Assembly: GCA_963752815.1 (NCBI GenBank)
Contig: CAVVZI010000015.1
Span: 1,116,001 to 1,180,000 of the forward strand
From: Sva-07 sp963752815
Lineage (GTDB): Bacteria > Actinomycetota > Acidimicrobiia > Acidimicrobiales > Ilumatobacteraceae
DNA: 64,000 nucleotides
Direction of reading: 5' to 3'
Within the stretch, counting starts at the first letter, position 1, and each line of letters starts with the position of its first letter. Shown here piece after piece: positions 60,340 through 64,000 of this stretch. The position numbers and the translations under genes were made by a program. The notes beneath the pieces were generated by a model that saw only the letters and a program-made list of their open reading frames with translations, made no database searches and was not told the DNA's origin.

Positions 60340-61764
60340 TCAGCCGGGGCGGATCGGCGCTCCGAGCGTGACGCGGTCACGGCCCGCGATGGCAGCGCGG
60401 AACTGATCGACCGGGTAGGCGATCGAACCGCTCCCGCCGCGCACGGATCGAATCGACCCGTCGGAGTCTCTGTCGAACGTCATCGTTTCCCCGCGCGATC
60501 CGTAGCCGACCGTGTCGGCGATGCGCAACGTGTCGGAGTTGACCACGTCGAGTCGCGTGGGGGCGAGTGTCGGATCGACGAGGCCCGGCGAGAGTTGGTA
60601 GAGCCGACCGCCGAGTACGGCGATGTCGTAGACGCTCCACAACGAGGCGAACCGCCCGCAGAACGTGTCCAGGTCGACGGCGCCGGCACCTGCTGCAGCA
60701 GGATCGGGTTCGCTGCGACGGGCGAGGTCGACCAGCTTGATCGCCGCGGTCGCCATGCCGAGTGCCGGGCCGTCGATGGCGTTGGTGAACACGCACACCG
60801 CCAGCCGGTCCTTCGGATCGAAATAGGTGCGGGTGATGTGACCGGGGTAGCCACCACCGTGGCCGAGCACGCGTCGTTCGCCGATCGTGACGATCTCGAA
60901 GCCGAGTCCGTACTCGGACTCGGTGCCGTCGATCTTCCACTCGCCGTGCTGCATCTGGCGTTTCGCATCGGCGCCGATGAGCCGGTTGTCGCCCTCGAAG
61001 TGCGCCGCCGCGTAGCGCGCGAGATCGGAGGCAGTCGAGTAGAGACCGGTCGCTGCCGACATCGCTCCGGTGTCGATGTGATCGATCGGGATGCGCTCGT
61101 TCGCGTACGCGAGCGCGGTGTGCCCCGCGGCGTAGTCGCCCCTTCGTGCCTCATCGAGGTCCGGTCCGGTGTCGGTCAGTCCCAAGGGGACGATCACGTG
61201 CGCGATGACGTAGTCGCGAAACGGCGTACCGGACACGTGCTCGACGATCAATCCGAGTAGCGAGTAACCGACGTTGGAGTACTTGAAGCGCTCGTTGCGG
61301 CCGAGCACGGCCGAGTCGTCTGCGGCGATCCTCAGCAGCTCGGCGCGATCCGGGAACGCGCGATCGAGTTGCCAGAAGTCGCCGTCCCATCCGTCGCGCA
61401 CGACACCGCCGGCGTGCGACAAGAGCTCGCGGACGGTCACCGCGGCGATCGGCGACGAGGCCAGCTCGGCGATCCGCTCACCAACGGTGTCGTCCAGCCG
61501 GAGTGCGCACCGCTCCACCAACTGCATCACCGCCGTCGCGGTGAACGTCTTCGAATGGGAGGCGATGCGGAACAGGTGACGATCGGTGAGGGGTTCACCG
61601 GTCGTGACGTCGGCGACACCGTGCGCCGCGGACAACACCACCTCGTCGTCGTGCAGCACTGCCGCCTGCACGCCGGGAACCCGATCCGCAGCAAGGCGGA
61701 ACTCGAGCCAACGGTCGAAGTACACGGCAGCGTCGGCGACGTGTCGACGTTCGAGCTCGCTCAT
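60340..61764 (-). CDS. Serine hydrolase, class C beta-lactamase/esterase family
   Basis: 474 residues from ATG 61764. The SxxK motif is in FRIASHSKTFTATAVMQLVE (Ser about residue 70), YxN in RFKYSNVGYSLLGLIVEHVS, and the third motif in VLGHGGGYPGHITRT where HGG replaces KTG. A C-terminal beta-rich domain of about 115 residues follows. No signal peptide, so it is cytoplasmic and more likely an esterase or D-aminopeptidase than a beta-lactamase. It is transcribed alone, convergent with the SnoaL-fold gene. Confidence 0.93.
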   Translation of the reverse strand: MSELERRHVADAAVYFDRWLEFRLAADRVPGVQAAVLHDDEVVLSAAHGVADVTTGEPLTDRHLFRIASHSKTFTATAVMQLVERCALRLDDTVGERIAELASSPIAAVTVRELLSHAGGVVRDGWDGDFWQLDRAFPDRAELLRIAADDSAVLGRNERFKYSNVGYSLLGLIVEHVSGTPFRDYVIAHVIVPLGLTDTGPDLDEARRGDYAAGHTALAYANERIPIDHIDTGAMSAATGLYSTASDLARYAAAHFEGDNRLIGADAKRQMQHGEWKIDGTESEYGLGFEIVTIGERRVLGHGGGYPGHITRTYFDPKDRLAVCVFTNAIDGPALGMATAAIKLVDLARRSEPDPAAAGAGAVDLDTFCGRFASLWSVYDIAVLGGRLYQLSPGLVDPTLAPTRLDVVNSDTLRIADTVGYGSRGETMTFDRDSDGSIRSVRGGSGSIAYPVDQFRAAIAGRDRVTLGAPIRPG

Positions 61765-61795
61765 CGTCGGGACCCTACTGACCGGCGATCGGCCG

Positions 61796-62665
61796 TCAGG
61801 TTGGCCAGGTGACGCGTACCGGGTACCCGCCGTCGGCGACGATCAGGTCGCACCACGGGTCCAGCAGATCGAACAACCGCTGCGCATCCGATCCCAGCGC
61901 GGCCACGAGGCGACCCTCCATCCGATCCGTCGCGTCGTCGATCCCCTCGCGCAGCCCCCGACCGGCGTCCGTCAGTTCGTCTCCGTCGAGCAGACCTCGC
62001 GAGCGGAGCCGATCACACGCCGCGTCGAGTTCGTCCTCGGTCCAACCACGGGAGCGCACCCACGACTTCAGCGGCTGGCCGCGCCACGGGTCCGTGAGCA
62101 CGCCGATCTCGCATGCGTCGAGGTCGGCGCCGATCCACGCCGCGATGTGGCTGTCGCCGCGGTGCTCGCGCACGAGGTCGGCCGCCCGCCAGAACGCGCC
62201 CATCGGATCGTCTGGGTAGCCGAGCGACAGCAACCCGGAGAACAGGGCGCGCCCCTCACCCGGCGCGGCGTCGACCATTCGCTGCAACACCTCCGTCGCC
62301 CAGCCCAGACCTTCCGGTTCATCGCCGATGAGTCGACGCAACGACGCGACACCGCCACGCTCGCGTGCGGCGAGCACCGTCGGTTGATCTGCGCGGCGCC
62401 AGCCGTCGGCGACCGCGGCGACGACCATCGGGCGCTTGAACACACCGAACGCCGACGCGACGAGGTGTCCGTCGACGTTCGGGCCGAGGCACGCCCCGCG
62501 ACTCGTGAAGTAGGCGACCATGTCCGGGTAGTGCACCTTGCCCGACGACCCACGTGACGCGTCGAACCCGATCTCGTGGTACGCGGCGTGCGCCTCGGGC
62601 GCGAAGTAGATGTTGGCGGCGATCGGTTCGACGACATCCCAGATCCGGCGGGCAACGTTGGTCAT
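61796..62665 (-). CDS. SCO6745-family (SalK-like) protein
   Basis: 289 residues from ATG 62665. It opens VARRIWDVVEPIAANIYFAP and continues with YHEIGFD, SSGKVHYPDMVAYFTSRGAC and LGPNVDGHLVASAFGVFKR, the pattern of the actinobacterial SCO6745 family. The C-terminal part contains a winged-helix-like segment (RSRGWTEDELDAACDRLRSR, then GLLDGDELTDAGRGLREGID). The function of the family is unknown. It lies 31 bp upstream of the serine hydrolase gene on the same strand and may be cotranscribed with it. Confidence 0.88.
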   Translation of the reverse strand: MTNVARRIWDVVEPIAANIYFAPEAHAAYHEIGFDASRGSSGKVHYPDMVAYFTSRGACLGPNVDGHLVASAFGVFKRPMVVAAVADGWRRADQPTVLAARERGGVASLRRLIGDEPEGLGWATEVLQRMVDAAPGEGRALFSGLLSLGYPDDPMGAFWRAADLVREHRGDSHIAAWIGADLDACEIGVLTDPWRGQPLKSWVRSRGWTEDELDAACDRLRSRGLLDGDELTDAGRGLREGIDDATDRMEGRLVAALGSDAQRLFDLLDPWCDLIVADGGYPVRVTWPT

Positions 62666-62791
62666 GGTGCGGCACCGTAGCGAGCCACACCGGCCGACGA
62701 CGGAGGCAGAGATGCCGGACGATTGATCTCTTACAAGCGAGCGACAGCTGACGACTCGCTAATTTTGGTCAGCCAAAGAGAGGAGAGCTCC

Positions 62792-63373
62792 GTGGGCAAG
62801 GTGGTCATGTACAGCTCCGTGTCGGTGGACGGTTTCGTCGCGGACGAGAGCGACGAGCCCGGTCCGCTGTTCGACTGGTTGTCCAGCGGTGACGTCCCGT
62901 TGGACGAGAGCGGCTACGTGAAGGTGTCGCAGACGTCCTACGACTACATCCGGCCGTACTGGGACCAGATCGGGGTGACAGTCGTCGGCCGCCACGTCTT
63001 CGACATGACGGACGGCTGGGACGGGACGCCTCCGAGCGGGATCGACCACGTGGTCGTCGTGACGCACCGACCGCAGCCCGAGGGCTGGGACCCCGAAGCG
63101 CCGTTTCACTTCGTCGACGGCGTCGAGGCAGCCGTCGCCAAGGCGCAGGAGCTCGCGGGTGACCGCATCGTCGAGGTCGCCGCCGGCGACGTCGGTGGCC
63201 AGGTGCTGGCCGCAGGTCTGGTCGACGAGGTGCGCATGGACGTCGTACCCGTCGTGTTCGGGTCCGGCAAGCGCTACTTCGGGTCGGTCGACGCGCAGCA
63301 CCTGTTGGAGGATCCCGACGTGGTGATTCAGGGCGACCGGGTGCTGCACGTGCGCTATCGGGTGCGCCGTTGA
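62792..63373 (+). CDS. Dihydrofolate reductase/RibD-like family protein
   Basis: 193 residues from GTG 62792, preceded by AGAGGAGAG. RibD_C/YwjB-type fold: VVMYSSVSVDGFVADESDEP at the N-terminus, then GVTVVGRHVFDMTDGWDGTP with the nucleotide-binding strand, and IVEVAAGDVGGQVLAAGLVD followed by EVRMDVVPVVFGSGKRYF. Such proteins reduce pteridine-like substrates with NADPH, and the true substrate is unknown. An upstream in-frame extension to 62723 lacks a ribosome site and was not used. Single gene. Confidence 0.92.
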   Translation: MGKVVMYSSVSVDGFVADESDEPGPLFDWLSSGDVPLDESGYVKVSQTSYDYIRPYWDQIGVTVVGRHVFDMTDGWDGTPPSGIDHVVVVTHRPQPEGWDPEAPFHFVDGVEAAVAKAQELAGDRIVEVAAGDVGGQVLAAGLVDEVRMDVVPVVFGSGKRYFGSVDAQHLLEDPDVVIQGDRVLHVRYRVRR

Positions 63374-63459
63374 CCGCATTTCAATCGAACATTCGTGCCG
63401 CGCTGAGAGCTGCCCTGGAGTAGCAGTTGCTCTTCAACACCATCTTCTGCTGGCGCTCG

Positions 63460-64000
63460 TCACCGTCCGACCGTCGAGCGCGCGGCGTTCGACGTCGAGA
63501 TCTCGGCGTCGACCGGCAGGATGTAGCCGGCCGCCACGTTCGCCTCGTTCACCTTGGCGACTTGCGAGACGTAGCGCCCATGGTTCCGGTACAGGTCGGC
63601 GAGCTGCGTGTCAGTGAACGGGATGTGCGCGCCGAACAGACTGCAGAACAGTCCACCGGTGTTGTTCGGCACGGTCGGGTCAAGGGCATTGACGGCCGAG
63701 TTCTCGGCCGTGGCAATGTCGTGCTCCGATAGTTGAATCCCGCCGAGCGCGTTGCCGTACTGGTCGCGGGCGACGGCCGTGCCGGTGAATGCGATCCTCG
63801 GCGAAACGGGCGGCAGCACGCCGCTGCGGATCCAAGTGTCGAAATGGTCGAATGCGGCGTCGTACACATACTTCTTCGGCACCTCGCTCGGCGCAGGCCT
63901 GAGGCACACGGTCGTGGCCGTGACCACCTGGTCACGCTCGAGCAGCGGCACGATGTTGTCGAGGAATCCCGCCCCGGCGTGCGATGCACCCGCCACCTCC
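63460..64000 (-). CDS. Alpha/beta hydrolase domain protein, C-terminal part (truncated by the window)
   Basis: Open to the right edge, so only the last 180 residues are visible. The segment shows SGVLPPVSPRIAFTGTAVAR, DQYGNALGGIQLSEHDIATA, CSLFGAHIPFTDTQLADLYR and NHGRYVSQVAKVNEANVAAG, which fits the C-terminal region of the large Abhydrolase_10-type family (often secreted esterases). The catalytic Ser lies outside the window. The gap 63374-63459 to the DHFR-like gene shows nothing notable. Confidence 0.75.
   Translation of the reverse strand, partial: EVAGASHAGAGFLDNIVPLLERDQVVTATTVCLRPAPSEVPKKYVYDAAFDHFDTWIRSGVLPPVSPRIAFTGTAVARDQYGNALGGIQLSEHDIATAENSAVNALDPTVPNNTGGLFCSLFGAHIPFTDTQLADLYRNHGRYVSQVAKVNEANVAAGYILPVDAEISTSNAARSTVGR

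Overview
The window is a high-GC chromosomal segment of an actinobacterium, most likely of the class Acidimicrobiia (Ilumatobacter-like). This is inferred from the gene set, not from a marker gene: DUF3263, a HemQ-type coproheme decarboxylase, a UPF0182 giant membrane protein, a Lon-like PDZ protease, a DivIVA protein, an F420-type LLM oxidoreductase and an IdeR/DtxR-like box, plus GTG starts and apparently leaderless promoters. Most genes are single-copy housekeeping or metabolic genes. No intact insertion sequence, prophage or CRISPR array was seen.

Layout. 1-7 kb: a broken glycosyltransferase-like gene, then a minus-strand operon of histidine kinase, receiver, HEAT-repeat membrane protein and processive family-2 glycosyltransferase, divergent from a DUF4230 gene. 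7-11 kb: a YihY membrane protein and Hsp20, the latter divergent from a small operon headed by a catalytically degenerate tyrosine recombinase; an 11-bp inverted repeat sits between them. 11-18 kb: a secreted subtilase, a squalene-cyclase-like protein, an RNA 2',3'-cyclic phosphodiesterase, an anion permease and an iron group (bacterioferritin, thin ferredoxin, hypothetical with an IdeR-like box). 18-31 kb: uridine kinase, DUF3263 plus LytR_C, glycerate kinase, a ThiS/MoaD carrier, GroEL with a CIRCE operator, FdhD, HemQ, a substrate-binding lipoprotein, GlnD, Nudix, PAC2 and GNAT. 31-39 kb: HEAT protein, Lon-like PDZ protease, a very long DivIVA protein, UPF0182, a coiled-coil protein and a nitroreductase. 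39-48 kb: ABC-2 exporter, LLM oxidoreductase, MFS pump with its MarR regulator, 2OG-Fe(II) oxygenase and an ABC exporter with a MerR-like promoter. 48-55 kb: an ester and acyl-CoA catabolic cluster controlled by an IclR regulator. 55-60 kb: initiator tRNA, then a stress and redox block (Usp, Rrf2, DksA-like, HD/LuxR, DsrE, NTF2-like). 60-64 kb: a class C beta-lactamase-like hydrolase, SCO6745-family protein, RibD/DHFR-like reductase and the 3' end of an alpha/beta hydrolase.

A recurring feature is single-base frame changes inside otherwise well-conserved genes (at least a dozen genes, several with 2-5 breaks). Motifs stay intact on both sides of each break, which argues for residual indel errors in the sequence more than for gene decay. 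These genes are therefore annotated over their full span, with the approximate break points given.

The most interesting items are: the DivIVA protein whose C-terminus looks like a phage MuF/head-morphogenesis Cys/His module; the Hsp20/degenerate-recombinase divergon with its palindromic operator; a MerR-type 19-bp-spacer promoter centred on a 22-bp palindrome; evenly spaced IclR half-sites; two families of intergenic palindromic repeats; and a 127-bp duplicated fragment of the HD/LuxR gene joined to an inverted scrap of the same gene.
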